DNA of 64,000 nucleotides from Apis mellifera (taxonomy: Eukaryota > Arthropoda > Insecta > Hymenoptera > Apidae), in assembly GCF_003254395.2 (NCBI RefSeq), contig NC_037651.1, positions 7,942,001 to 8,006,000 on the forward strand, in the 5' to 3' direction. The position numbers and the translations under genes were made by a program. The notes beneath the pieces are model-generated. The model saw only the letters and a program-made list of their open reading frames with translations. It ran no database searches and was not told the origin of the DNA. Below, piece by piece: positions 22,438 to 35,860 of the stretch (positions are counted from its first letter, which is position 1; every line of letters begins with the position of its first letter).

Positions 22438-25123
22438 GTAAGAAATTTGTCCTCCTCTTCGTTCGTTTGTTCCATTCGAAGAGGTTTACAAGAAGAGGAG
22501 GAGAAAGAGGAGGGAATATCGAGAAATTTCGACCAAATTCACGTTCGCTTTTAATAAACCGAAATCGTCGATGTGACGTTGGATCGGAGAGTTGGATGCA
22601 TTAACCCGATTGAAAAAGTTATAAAAATTTCTTTACTTGTTAAAACGCTTGAATAACGTTTATTCGTAATTACAATCGATCTCCCCTTCCCTATCCTTTC
22701 ATACAACTTCACTTGTTTGCAACTACAAGTCATCTTAGCGATTATTGTCACGTTTTTGAACAATAAATCACATTCAACTGTTAAATTTCATCCATTCGAT
22801 GAAAGTGATGGATAACGACGATGAAAGGAACCATTGAGAAAAAAATGAATGTTCTTTGCTTGTTTTGAAAATTGAACGAGAAGGGAAACGAGAATTCTTC
22901 TTGAATTTTATTTAATTCGTTCCTTAATCGTTGATTGCAATTGACGGAAGTCGAATCGCGAAGAAAGTGAATCGTTTTTGTATAAATTTTGCACGCCACT
23001 TTCCCTTCCTCCCATCATCGCTCATCGACAATTAATCGGTGTTTTGATTTCGGCCATTCTTTGATCGGCCCCTTTTGTTCCAACTTCCGTTCCCCGTATA
23101 ATTGAACCCCCTCCTCCTCGTTGATTGAAACATCTAAACGAACGAACGAGGAGAAGGGAGGGAAGAGGGGGGGTGTCGTTAAAATGGAAATCACGTTTCA
23201 GGCCGGTCATAAAACGTGCATCGTTTCACCTGTAATTCATGCAGGATAAAATTCCTTTGTACTCCAGGTTCCGATAAAAAGTAATTCGAATTTAACGTAG
23301 TTTGTCCAAAAGTTGGCTCGAAATTTCATCGTTTTCCACCCCCTCGAGAATTTCGCCACAAGAGAAAAACTAAAAATTAATTTTCGCCTCTGATAATTTT
23401 ATTCAAATTGGTTCAAAGGGAGAACGAAATCGAACGAGAAACAAAAATAAAAAAAAAAGAGAGAGACAAAAAATCTAATCTAACGCTTCGCGTTTCAAGA
23501 TTTCACTCGTTGAGAAATGAAAGATCAACCAAAAAAAGGGTTAAACGTATCGGATTATCAGATTTCACAGAATAATAAGCGGGGACATATTTTGCGAAAG
23601 TTAAGGGATCGAGATAAAAAAAAAAGAAAGAAAGAAGGAAAAAAGGAAAAAAGAATAATAGAGATCACGATCTTTTTGTAATAAGCTTATAAAGAGTAAA
23701 AATGGGATCGCGTTCTAAACAGGGATTCTCGCTTTTCTTTGACCCGTTTTTCCTTTTCCCTTTGCCCGTTCCGCGGGTTCTCTCTTTATACACACAGACC
23801 GCTTAAATTGCAATCCTCAATTAATTGCAATCCGTTCTTTCGAAATGAGATCTTACACCGGCGGAAGAATGGCCGCGTTAAAAAGCGTTAAAACACCTCC
23901 CCGTTTTCCATCCCCTTATTGCATCCCCTTACAGCCCAGTTTAAATTATTAAACGCGATTACCGTACGAAAAGGGGAGGAGAGGAGGAGGTGGAGGAAAA
24001 AAAAGAGAGAGAAAAGAAAAAAAAAATAAGATCAAAGCTGTACCCGAGAAATAATTAGAAAACTTTCTGAAAATTGCCACAGTTAGCTCTCTCTCTCTCT
24101 CTCTCTCCCTTTTTAATTCGATTATCCAAGGTAACGTTGGAGAATCGAGAAGATTTAATCGTTTCCCCCTACGAATTAATATTAATCCGTGATTATGAAA
24201 AAAATAAAATGGAAACAGAATCGAATCAATTAAAGATAGATGATTAAAGGAGCAATTTCTCTAAATATAATTTCGTTTCTAATATATATATAAATTATCT
24301 CCATTTTTAAAAAGAGAATAAAAAAAAAAACTCTCGATACTGGGAACATTTTCGCGATTCTTCGAAACACGGTATTCAGCATCAATCCTTAAAAAGCTGG
24401 CTGCAACGTTAAGCCCGCTAATTAATTGGCGGCCGGTTCTCACGCGTGTGCCAACCGGGTTTACATTGGCCCTCCGGCTCCCTTTCTAATTATAAACTTA
24501 ATTAATAACCCGATCTTTTACGCTTATGAATCACAATTTTCTTAGACGCGGCGCCCGCCTTCATTCGCCACCGTGGATCCATATTATCGCCGCAAGCTTT
24601 TAATCCTGACCGACCGACTTCGGTGCACCTAATTAACGACATAATTAACGATCCATCCACGTCTCTTTTTCGCCCCGGTCCTACGCTCTACTAACATTTC
24701 TCAAAGAGACGTAATTAGAGATGCGCCGGGACGCGACTGGTACAAAGATATCATATAAATGAGTTTAACTTGGGAACGAAGAGGGGGGGAAGGAAAAAAC
24801 GAGGGAAGGAGGAGGAAGAAGGGGGTAAATCAAACTTGAAACTGAAAGGGTGCGCGCGCGAATTTTCTGTCGTATTTCCAAATGAAATTTACTTTTCTTT
24901 CTTTTTTTTTTCTATATAAAGGTATATAACCTGAGAACAAAAGAGAAACTTGAGATTGAAAGCGAGGAGCCAAATTTTTTTTTCTATCGTTTCGAAATTT
25001 TATTATCGTTATTATTTGAGAAATTTAATTTTTCGTGGAATTAACTTGGCCAGGGAAGAAAACTTTAACCGGTGTACGAAGCGAGGATTTTTTCAAATCT
25101 CAAGATGAAAATTTGAATTTATA

Positions 25124-25154
<31 letters not shown>

Positions 25155-26769
25155 AAATTTCCTATCGTTTTATCGGAAATTTTATTGGAATTTAATTTTC
25201 TTTATGGGCTAACTCGAAGAAAGTGAAAGTTTAAAAATAAAGATCGTCGATTATCGTTCGAAATTTTATTTCTCCGATTAAAAATTTTACCGTATCCATT
25301 AAATATAAAATATAATTCGTGAGCGTTGGAAACACGTTATTTATTATTTTTAACTGTCGAAAAAGAAAAGTTGTTAATACCGGCCGTTGTTGCAGCAATC
25401 TTCTTTCCTTGGTTCCAGCTAATTACCAACACCGACGACACCGTTCATCCCCTTATCAAATATCTTTCTCGGTCAGTTATTGCTTTAATCACGGCAATTA
25501 ACATTCCATTCCCGTCTGTGTTAAAATTGTATATAATGTGACAGATGTATCACAAAGAGAAGAATACTTTTATTGGATTAATTAAACCGGTTTATCAAAG
25601 GATAACACGATCAGTGGATGAAGCGAAATTATATAAAGTGAATGTATCGCGGATGAATCGTGAATGGCGAATTAACCAGGAAATATTCTCCATTTCTCAA
25701 AATTGGAATATTTTCCCCTACCTTTCGTAAAATTAATAATATTCCGATTAATATGTTCTTTTTTTTTCTTTTTTCTTTTTTTTTAAGGGGACAAGAGTGT
25801 GACGCAAAATTATAGGATATTAAAAAGTAACAAAAAAAAGAGGTGAAAAATTTGTAAACAATAAACAAGCGAGCTCGAAGAGAAATATTGAACGAATTAC
25901 GTAGGAAGTAAGATTAAAAAAAAAGAATATAAAATATAGTTTTTAAGGGAGAAAAACATTCCAAATTGGGACAAATTGATCAATTGATTAAAAATGTCCT
26001 TCTAAAAATTCTAATTTGATCGTTTAATGATTTCATCGCAAAAAACTTGTAAATTAATAACTGAATAATTACTTCGACAAATCGATCGTAGATACATAAA
26101 AAGAACCTCGTGAAAAAAATACTCTAATGTTACTATCACGAGTTAAATAGAAAAAAAATTGGTCTCTCGTAAAGTATATTCTTTTTTTTCACAAAATTTA
26201 GATGGTCATTATCCATTTTCCATTAAAAAATAACGATCCCTTTCTATTAAAATAACAACGTCCACGGAGATTCCAAAAAAAGACTCTGCTCGTCGCGAAA
26301 TTTAAATTATAAATGATATATGTATATATACATAAATTAAAATAGCATTACTACAAACGACTTCGTTTATGCAAAATTTATTATTCTAGTCGAAAAATCG
26401 CATTTATAATTGATATTAATATTTGAAATTAATGCGATGGAAATATAAATGCAATTTTCGCGCGTAAAAATGTGTACAAATTATTTATATATTTTCCGTT
26501 ATTAAAAAATTGTTATAAAAGGCATTAATTAACGATGAAAATTAAAAAAAATTGTTAAATATTTAGGAAATAACGACAGAAAATTTATTCGAAGGAGAGG
26601 GGATAAAGTACGACTACGAACTCGCGCAATGTTAATCCCGGTTAAGAGCTCGATCGTTCACCTTTGTATCATTCGTTATTGAACTCTTACACGAGACGCA
26701 TCGAAATATTTTTAGTTAGACAGGTAGCAATTTTTAATCGTGACACTTGATCTTATAATATTTTAACGT
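22438..26769. other. Non-coding stretch, increasingly AT-rich
   Basis: AT-rich with scattered A/T runs, GA/CT tracts (about 24.09 and 25.13 kb) and no frame above 90 codons. A somewhat CG-richer patch at 24.35-24.75 kb has no coding signs. Nothing gene-like seen. Confidence 0.6.
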
Positions 26770-27290
26770 ATTATTCTTTTATCGCAACAGTGTAATATAG
26801 ATAATCTTATATGGACATTGGCTATTCGATTATAATTTTTCTTTTCTTTATTATTTTCTTTCACTATTTTTATACATTATCCAACCTCGACTTTTTCCAA
26901 TATCGAAATAAATTTTTATCTTCTTATTTTTTAATTATTAATTCCGTTAATGGGCACTGACCATTTTTATCGTTTTAACAATTGAATTATCAGCCTATTT
27001 TTACAATATTTCTTTGTATTATTGGACCCCAATTTTTTCCAATATTGAAATGAATTTTCTTTCTTTTTTTTATTTTTCACTTATAATATTTGTTAATAGA
27101 CGTTGGCTATCGTTCCTTCCAACGATTCAATTGTCAGTTTATTTCTCTGGAATATTTCTTTATATTATTGGATTTGAATTTTTTCCAATATTGAAATAAA
27201 TTTGTATCCTTATCTTATTTTTTTTAATTATAATTATCAAACGATACTGGTTATCGTTATAAGAATTGAATTATCAATTATTTTGTCAAT
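26770..27290. repeat. Diverged tandem array, unit about 144 bp, in the AT-rich island
   Basis: CCAATAT(C/T)GAAAT recurs at 26897, 27039 and 27185 (spacings 142 and 146). Each is preceded by TATTATTGGA-type sequence and followed by a T-rich stretch, a (GGC)TATCGTT(..)AA(C/G)ATT block and TTATCAG/TTGTCAG. Copies are strongly diverged. Confidence 0.7.
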
Positions 27291-28108
27291 TTATTTTTTT
27301 AATCATCGATTTATATACTCACTCATTCACTTGTAAATTTAATTATTTACGTATAATTAAATTATCATTTCATATTTTTAAATTATTGTTTTCAACTTGT
27401 TTGAAATTTAAAATTTATTCAAATTTTTTTCTTATGTTAAATTAAATTTAATAATTTTTTTAAATTTTATTCTTTGCACGTATATATACGTATATATATA
27501 TATATATGGATCTCGACGTAGTCACTTTCTCGCTTGGTGAGATCTGGTAATTGGCATCGCTTTCATATTATATGATTAAAATTATTAAACTAGAAAAATT
27601 TCGTTAAAATTTAATTGTATTTCATAGAATTTATTACAAATATCACATCATAAAGCATTACATTAATTTTTAGAAAACGATAACAATAAACTACACTTGA
27701 TTCCCATTTTTAACGCGTTTCGAACAATTCCTCTTTTTATATTTTACGTACATATTTAACAAGATTTTTTATATATTGCAAGCAATTTCAACCATTTAAC
27801 GATAATTCGTTGAAAATTATTGTCTAAATTATTAACAGGAATCACGAAATGTAATTATTTCATATTCGTTACATTTCGGAATATAAAAGATACGTTTTTA
27901 AATAACAACATTTTCTTTGAAACGAACGTTCAAAAAAAGAAGGAAAATACAAACGATATTTCTTTTTCCATCCCCTCCCTCATTAATATCAATTTTAATC
28001 CCTGCTTGGCTTCGTAAAACTTCTATCGAATCCTTCAATGAATAATTAGGATCAGTGTTTCCATCCCGATCATATTTTAAATCGTATTAATAGTTCCTTT
28101 TTTTTTTT
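27291..28108. other. AT-rich non-coding stretch
   Basis: Mostly A/T with a (TA)n tract near 27481-27506. Nothing gene-like seen. Confidence 0.65.
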
Positions 28109-28351
28109 TTAAATCTTGGCGCATTGAATATCGGTGCTTCTGTCGAGAGGACAAGACGATTTACCCTTCCACATCCTTGCACGAGAATAGCCTTGGCTGT
28201 GGCTTGTTAATGAGCCGTAGCAGCGATCAATCGTAATGATCCTCGCATCCAATGGCATGCATTCTTGTTCCACCGGTCGCTCGATCATGTCGTAGAACGA
28301 AAAATCGACACGAGCGATTGATTCTATTCGTAGATATTTTGCAACGAGCAT
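28109..28351 (-). other. Small ATG-initiated open frame in a GC-richer island that ends in an A-tract
   Basis: On the minus strand an ATG at 28351 opens 80 codons (begins MLVAKYLRIESIARVDFSFY, ends STDIQCAKI). The stop TAA merges directly into an A-tract of about eleven bases (plus-strand T run before 28111). The island is much richer in GC than the surrounding AT-rich DNA. This could be a small gene, a retro-inserted transcript piece, or a conserved non-coding block with a chance frame. No domain is recognised, no poly-A signal or target duplication was found. Confidence 0.25.
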
Positions 28352-30827
28352 AGCGATCGCGGGTAGTACACATTTTCTGCGTTTTATTTTATTTTTAGTT
28401 TTGCAGATCGCGTTTTTTTTTTAATACTTATTCGAAAGTTTTTTATTATTTCATTCCATTTCGTTACAAATTTTTTTTTTTTGAACGATTTAATTATTTT
28501 ATGACATCGTTCGAAATTTTTATCGTGCAAGAGGATATTTCTTCGTGATGGATAGATTTCAAAGCAATAATTTTTCTCTCCTTATTTTCCAGCGTGCAAT
28601 ATATGCTTTGACGAAGGAATCGTCCGAGGTTTTTAAATTAATGTTTAACTTAGAGTCGATTAATTTTATTTCAATCTTAGTTTCCTTTTCTTTTCTTCGT
28701 AAATAAATTTTTCGTTCGTTTTTAAATGCTTTCGCTCGACATCTATCGATACAAAATTTTCGTATTTCGTGTCGAATCATTAGCTAGAGATAAAATTGGA
28801 TTTTTTTTCAGTCAAAGAATATTTAAATATTCCAATAATATCTTTTTAGCTCAGAATTTTCAGATTTCGACCCGTTTTCCTCGTGCCTCCACCTCGCTCT
28901 CGCGCCATTTGAGCGAGAGAGAGAAAGAGAGATGCGCGATGACCATAGATCGCAACTTGTTATCAGCGAGTTGACGATGAGTTGGCGATCGTGCGCGACG
29001 TATTTTCGCACGATGCGTGCGCGTGTATGTGTGATTAGGAACTGTGGAATTGCGTCGTTACGGTTACTATCTCGCTTATTTTTATTAATTGAACAATATT
29101 TCATCCTTTATGAAATATTGCAAATAATAATCTTTTATCCATATTTTAATTATCAAATTACAATTACATAAAAATTCTTTTATCCCCTTTTTAAAATATC
29201 CGCCAATATTCTTAAATTCACGCCAAAATTGATCAGTCAATCGATTTCACGAAAACCGTCCAACCGCCTTTTTACATAATAATCGTACTTCAATCTCTTT
29301 TTCCGTATCTCTTTTCCCTTTCACCTCTTCATTTTCGACGTCGCTTTCCAAAGATTACGATTCAAAGATTGAAGAAAGAAAGAAAGGAAAAGAAACAATC
29401 GATTCAATCGCGTTAAAAACGAATTAAAACGCGCCGAAATCGAAGATCGGGAGATCAATTTTCGAGCAAAGGCGAACTACGTTAATTATTCGTATGGAAA
29501 GGGAAGGAAAAAAAAAAGAAGAAAAAGAAGAGAAGCGTAAAAGATAGCGTTGCGGGATCACACACAGAGAAGAGAAACGTGGAAATGAAACGCGGAGGAA
29601 AAGGGGAGGAAGAGCGAAATGAAAGTTGAAGCCGGGAAAACTGTTGCAAAGTTACGTTTTTGTTGGGCACAATTGCAAATACAATTTTGCGCTCCGGCAA
29701 ATTTACACGGCGCTCACGACTCGTCCCGGTCGCGAAATTTTTGATTAAACGTCATCCACATCCGTTTTCGCGGGTCCTTACAACTCTTCCCCCTCCCCAC
29801 CCCTGCCGGAAAGACGGTAGTTTCGGTAGTTAAACGTTATCCACCCCGGGGGTCTCCATTTGATTAAGAACCTCACCCCTTCCTCACCCCCCCGTTAATT
29901 GGATGTAATCTTATTGAGCCGCGATTTCAATTTGATTATCTGATTTTGCTAAATTAGCGACTCGGTTCATTCAAAGCCGCGGGCCAGAATTCCGCGCCCG
30001 GATTTGTTGCCGATTCAATTACGGAACCCGTCCCTTCGTCTCCCGCCTAACATATCCCGTGTATACCGGGAATATTTTACGATTCGATTACTCAAGTTAG
30101 ATCCGCGCAATTTCGATTAAAACTTGGGCGGCGAAATAAACCGCGGCGAGAAAAAAGAGAAAGGAAAAACGAAAAATAATATTCGCCGAAACGTCGAGGA
30201 AAATTTCGAAAAGAATTATCATTGTCAATTGATTAATTTATCATCGAATCGACAAAATACAACCGGATATGTACGGAGGAAAGAACCTTGGAAACGTTCG
30301 TTTCTAAGCAACATTGTGCAAGCGAATATTAAAATCATTTTCGCGCATTTTCTTTTCGAATCGCGGACGATAACGATTGTTTTCCATATATATATATATA
30401 TAAATATTTTAACCTCGAGTAAGATCTCTGATTTTAAAAGCGTAATCAGAGGTCGAAGTGTCGAATGAATTCAAAATAAAATTATTGCGGAGACGATAAT
30501 TGAAGAATTAAACGCGGGCTTGGCTTCTTACTTCTTCATCGATTATCATAATCAGCATACGAAATGATGCTTCAACATATTTCGTGCTTTTTTCTTTTTT
30601 TTTTTGCATATGGCGTGATCTTTGCATAGATTTAATGTTTGCATGAATAATGAATAAACATCCGCGGACTACGATAAAAACATTTTTATTCGCGCGTTCC
30701 ATTCTGGCATCGCTACGATAAATAAACGATAAAAACGAGATGCGAGAAGGAGGAAGAGGAGGAGGAGAATAGGAGGAGAATATTGGAAAGGATTGAATTA
30801 CACGTTTCCTTAGGTGTGCAAAATCAA
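28352..30827. other. Non-coding stretch
   Basis: AT-rich to about 29.3 kb, then mixed. A CpG-richer patch at 29.7-30.1 kb contains no coding frame. A (TA)n tract lies near 30.39-30.40 kb. Confidence 0.6.
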
Positions 30828-30926
30828 ATTGGCTGGCAAGTGTGCACGAGCATGTGCATCGTGATATAAGCGAGAGAAAATTTAGGGAGAGGCGGATCTC
30901 GATAGTATCAAGTTCGAATGCCAGCC
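30828..30926. promoter_or_regulatory. Copy 1 of a spaced motif module
   Basis: Holds GCACGAGCATGTGCATCGTG (30843-30862) and, 74 bp after its start, AATGCCAGCC (30917-30926). GGCTGGCA at 30830-30837 is the complement of the last motif, giving an 8-bp inverted repeat enclosing the module. The same pair occurs in the same order near 43.5 kb. Possible cis-regulatory element or structured RNA. Confidence 0.35.
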
Positions 30927-32753
30927 TTAGAACACGATGATCGGTGTTTCGATGCGCGTTGCGTGGCTTTCCGCATCGTGTTGAGAATTATTTTGGGACG
31001 GGGACGGGAGGACCGGTGCCAAGAATAGTCGGCACGCTAATAGCAGGTTGACAAGTACACCGGTCGGAAAATGAGAACGTTTGTGACGTGATCTCGAAAT
31101 CGGCCGTGGCGCTCGTGCACACCGACCGCTCGTAAATGTCTAATAAATATAAATAACATCGGAGAGACCGACGGGGCGGTGAAAAGTCGCCCACGCTGAC
31201 GAAAATACCTCCCATAAAAACCGATTTTAACGCTTTTATCCACCCTTTTTCTCCCCTCCCTCCCTCTTTCTCTCTTAAATTTTTTAAACTCTCCTTTATC
31301 GTTGTTTAACCCTTCCGCATCTTTTTGCATCTCTGCGAGTTTCTTTTGCATCTAATTCCTTCGATCTTTTTCTGAATCTTTGGATTTTTGTTCTTTTGGA
31401 TTCCATTATCAACAATTGTCGATCATTCAAAATCGCATTCTTCGAATTCTAATTCTTCGAATCTTTCAATTTTTGCTTTTTTCGATTTCATTTCCTGTGA
31501 ATCTATCTCCTAGCGTCCGATCTCTGGAATATTTTATCGAATTGAGTCGTTTAAAATGTTCGTTTCTTTTAGTCGTCGAGATACAATCGATTCGATGTTT
31601 CGCAGAAAGAGGAGTATACTTTGAAACAGAGAACAAGTTTGTTCCGATTTTTATTTTTATTTTCGAAAACGAGCCGACGATTTCTCGCGGCTATAATGTC
31701 GTTAATGACAATAATTTGAATCCGTGAAAAATGTTCGTGCACGGATCGGATAAGGAATCGTTTCAATAATATCGAGCCGAGTTTCGTTCATCGAGAATTC
31801 CATAAAATTCGCATTTACGATCGAGATAATGAGAAAATAGGGCGAAATGCAAATTGGGGCAACGGGGAAACAATAAAGCCGACCATTATTCATCGAGGAA
31901 GAAAACATTTCTAACGTGCGGGGTGGGGGAGGGTAAAATTCGATCGAGGAATCACGTCATTACACCCATCTCCATTAATTAAACGCGTCGTTAAACGAGC
32001 AATGTTTATAATTGTTAATGCGCCAATGTATCAAATTACGATCCCGTACGATGTTCTATCACAATTCAATCGAGAAACGAAATGAAACCTGGCAGAGGTT
32101 GATCAACGTCGCCACGTCCACTCTATTAATCGACCCCCTCTCCTCCTCCTGTATATTCTCTGTACATTCTAACAAACTTTCGCCTCAACCAGATCTGTTC
32201 TAATTTATTCCATCCAATTTGCAATACGTGATTTAATTTCCGATCCGGAATTTAACCTCGATGAAATTTCGAAAATTTTCAAGAAAATCCTATCGAAAAT
32301 GTATATATATATATGTATACGTGTTATATACGGATTGGAGTGAGAGAGATTGCCGGGTAAAAATAGAATTTCGAGGTGGTGGAAGAGAGATGATCGTTGG
32401 AAATATTTTGACGGATAGTCATTCTTGGCGATGAATATAGAATAACCGAGAATATACGCGAAATTGTACGAAATATTTCTTTCCGTAGACTACTTCATTT
32501 TCATTGAGAAGCCTTCCGAGTCGTTAAAAAAAGAAACGGATAAATAAAACGCGTGCTTCTTCTCCCCCGAACAATCCCTTCTTTCGAGAACAAAAACTAT
32601 GGAGATTGAACAATCGACCTGAAAGATAAACACCCAGAACTCGTTCGAGTGAGAAGAAAGCGATTCTTATAAATATTTATTATTCGACAGGGAGGGATAA
32701 AAAGAGGCGCGCTCCTCCTCGCTGTGCACACGCTCGACGTGTCGATCGAGCTT
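30927..32753. other. Non-coding stretch
   Basis: A GC-richer section at 30.95-31.2 kb is followed by AT-rich sequence. Frames of 60-115 codons have no splice or start support. Confidence 0.55.
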
Positions 32754-32828
32754 TTATTGCGCGCGATACACGACGGGATAAACGTTTCTCGGGGAGGCGG
32801 CGACCATCCGAGTCTTCATCCCCGACAC
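32740..32828 (-). other. Candidate short minus-strand terminal exon
   Basis: On the minus strand GGTTAATTGCAG (AG at 32830-32829) precedes GTGTCGGGG and an ATG at 32819 that opens MKTRMVAASPRNVYPVVYRAQ, stop at 32756-32754. The stop overlaps AATAAA, a poly-A signal. On the plus strand a GGGATAAAAAGAGG near 32.69 kb resembles a TATA box. Both readings are weak; the element is CpG-rich against AT-rich flanks. Confidence 0.18.
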
Positions 32829-33950
32829 CTGCAATTAACCAGAGACTTCTTACGAGAGACTTCCATATCGTGGACAAGTTTCAAGCCGTGAACAGCGAGT
32901 TAGCTCGTTAACTCGAGCAATTCCACACATACATACTCTTCGTGTTTAGCTTCGCTTGCAAGATCGCTTCCGATTTTCTTCTCACTTTTAGGGGAAAGTC
33001 ACGATCAAACGGATCGATCGTGTGATATCTACGTATTTATATGATGGATCGATGATGTGCGTGTCATAATTGACGAGAGATTACGCAAGGAATGTTGAGA
33101 AAGAAAACTCGTTCTCGCGGTTATAAATAAAAAGCATTCGATCTTGTATTTCATTTTCATCGAATTGATGTATACGAAAATAATCTGATCCTTTTATCGT
33201 ATACTCTACCGTATGATTTTTAGTATCAAATTATTTTTCATGCGAAATATAACGATTGTGCCAAGTTAAATTAAGAGCAAAGAAGTTGAGAAAAATACTT
33301 GGATTTTTCAAACGAGTTATAATATTCTTTTTCTTTCTTACCTCTTTCTCCTTCATCACGTTTCTTATATATTCCAATTACACGCGGAATTTCTCGTATT
33401 CTTGTCATAATTATACCGTTTGAAACGGGTGTATACGTTTACCCCCGTTCGTTTAACTCCATTTCTCTCGGTGATGCAACTTTTTCTCGAGAAATCTCCC
33501 GTCACGATTTTCGAAAAACCTCGATGAGGTTTCTCGTCGATTTTTTCATCGAGTAGCAAGTTGGAGGACGAAAGGAGAGAAGAAGGAGGCTACTCTACGC
33601 TGTGTGGTAGCCTCTTTTTGCCCGCTTCCGGAATATCGCGAGGACGCTTGTTCGAGGCACGCCTTATTTATCGACGCGTCGTTTTTTCCCCGAGAAACGT
33701 AAATCCGTCCGTGACACGGGAAAGGCGGGCACGAGCGAACGAGTTTTCACGCGCGTATATTTGCCTCGAGCGCGTGTATTAAAATAATATAAAATCGAAT
33801 AGGAACGGTGATCGAAACACCATTTTCGAAAGTACAAAGGTGATTACGATTTTTCGAAACTCTCGAGAAATATGAAAAGAAAAATCTATTGCAAGAGACG
33901 AGGGAATAAGAGGAGTCCATCGATAAAGAAAGATAGTAGTATTTCGAAAA
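32829..33950. other. Non-coding stretch
   Basis: AT-rich to 33.5 kb, then a CpG-rich patch (33.55-33.8 kb) with a 73-codon plus frame beginning MEDERREEGGYS that starts at ATG 33561 and has no other support. Confidence 0.5.
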
Positions 33951-33989
33951 ATGAAAAGAGACTCTTGGAACTTTATGAAAATATCAATG

Positions 33990-34421
33990 AATCGTATACG
34001 GTTATCGAAAGCGCATATATATGAAATATATATGTGTGTAATATTAATCGAGCACTATGCGCCACTAATGCAGTATGCTAGAGTGCATGCTATAGTATTA
34101 CGAAACGTGATTACTGTAAAACACAGCATCTATACCGCCCAATATTCGTTGAATTGTTAAATATAGCGTTGATAAACATCGCTATACGGGAGGTATTTTA
34201 AAATTACTTACGGGTTTATGGATACACGGAATGTTAAACGTATCGCTGTGCAATGCTATTCATCGAAGCCTAATATTAAGCTTCGAAATTACATAATACA
34301 ATACTGGCGGCGCGTCACGCGATATTTTGCACGGAACGGAATCGCGTTGGCCGCACCACCGCTACTTCAAACTTTGACGAGAGAGCGTAATTCAACGAAA
34401 AAAAAAAAAAAAAAAAAAAAA
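33990..34421 (+). other. Segment ending in A24, possible retroposed RNA
   Basis: A run of 24 A (34398-34421) closes a segment whose sequence differs from its flanks. Inside are two short hairpins: ATAGCG...CGCTAT (about 34163-34185) and GAAGC...GCTTC (about 34266-34284). The 3' part is GC-rich (GGCGGCGCGTCACGCG). No reverse-transcriptase frame, box A/B pair or target-site duplication was found. Alternative: a minus-strand promoter region next to a chance A-tract. Confidence 0.25.
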
Positions 34422-35436
34422 GAGAGTGGATAATCGAGAGGATGCGGAATTGAAAAAAAAAGAAAGAAGAAACCTAGGAGAGAGGAGGGGGAAACCTGAG
34501 CGCACGCACAACAAACATCACGTTTCTTTTTCGTCCCTCTTCCACGTTTTTTCCCAGATTTAATTTTAACCCACTGCTGTATAATAAACGTATACCCTCC
34601 CGATTCCAAGTAATACCGATCGTGTTTCCGATTTTAAATTTACTTTAAACGACGGAGTAACGAACGATTAATTTATCGATCGAGTCGTTCGAGGCTCGCT
34701 CTTGTTCGATTCCGTCGATAAATCGTCACGCGACACCCGATGCCTCGTGAACACGCGACCACGGTTTTCGATGCGAAGATCCTCGAGCAACGATTCTCGC
34801 GATCGGAATGATCAATGCTCGAGGAGATTTTCTTAAGTAAGAAAAATAGAGAGAGGAGGAAAAAAAGGAATAGAGAATACTTTATTTATTTCTCACTCGA
34901 ATTTCTCAACGAATTGAATTGAATTCCAAGAATAAATGGGGAGGAAAAGTAGACGCAAGTACTCGACGTTGACGTAAGTTTCGGTTTGGTCAGTTGCGTT
35001 TTAAACCGGGTAAATATCACTTCGTCTAAAATTGTTCTCGCGTATGATCGTTCTGACGCAAGTGACGCAACCAAGTGCCAAATCACGCTCGAATTCCACC
35101 CGTGTAATCACCCGCCAATTTTTCGAGTCACAGTCGAAACTATACGCTAAACGTTAACGTTTTGAAAGCATCGTATCGATATATATATGTATGTATATAT
35201 ATAGTGGACTGTACGGTGGAAGAAAAATTTGTTAAAAATACAAATGGCGAGCGCGTATTAGCTGGAACGAAAAACATGGTTCCACGGTTGGAATACGGGA
35301 AGTCACGTGGGAGCTCGAACGCGGAAAGAGAAACTAATTAAACGAGGCATCAACTGTTGCTTCGCTTTTCACTCCCAACTTTTCATCGCTTCAAAGTGCA
35401 TCCTGACAAGCGCCACCGTTTACCATCTCTCTTTTC

Positions 35437-35440
<4 letters not shown>
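34422..35440. other. Non-coding stretch
   Basis: Purine-rich start, then mixed sequence. Two donor-like GTAAGT/GTAAGA occurrences (34836, 34974) have no matching acceptor or frame. Confidence 0.55.

Positions 35441-35510
<70 letters not shown>
35441..35510. repeat. (CT)35 dinucleotide microsatellite
   Basis: Seventy bases of pure CT. Produces Ser-Leu repeat frames on the plus strand that are not proteins. (GA)n/(CT)n tracts are GAGA-factor-like binding sites in insects. Confidence 0.95.
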
Positions 35511-35514
<4 letters not shown>

Positions 35515-35860
35515 ACACTTTATCTGCGCGCTAAATAAAACGAATAACGCGTCTCGATCGATTCCTAGCTTTCGTATCTAGTGGCTTATTCTATAAACTA
35601 TTCTTTTAATTATTTATTTTTTAATGAAATTATCGAAATGTTCGAAATACAAAATAATAAATTCTGAAAAAAGAAAAATTGCTAGGAAAAATTGTTTCGT
35701 CTCTTTAAACACATTTTCCGTCGACAAAAAAATTACTCTATATTTTATGCTGATGGAAACAAGCGGCAAGGGGGGTGTCCTTTACTAGGACTGTCTATCC
35801 TCCCTTCGGATGCAATCTTCGCTTTCTCGACACGCTTCGTTTCCATTATAATGGAAGAGC
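35511..35860. other. Non-coding stretch
   Basis: AT-rich spacer between the CT tract and the next tandem array; nothing gene-like seen. Confidence 0.6.

Noticed and set aside
30830..30926. microRNA-like hairpin closed by GGCTGGCA/TGCCAGCC
   Set aside because: Pairing stops after the 8-bp ends; the interior does not fold into a continuous stem by eye.
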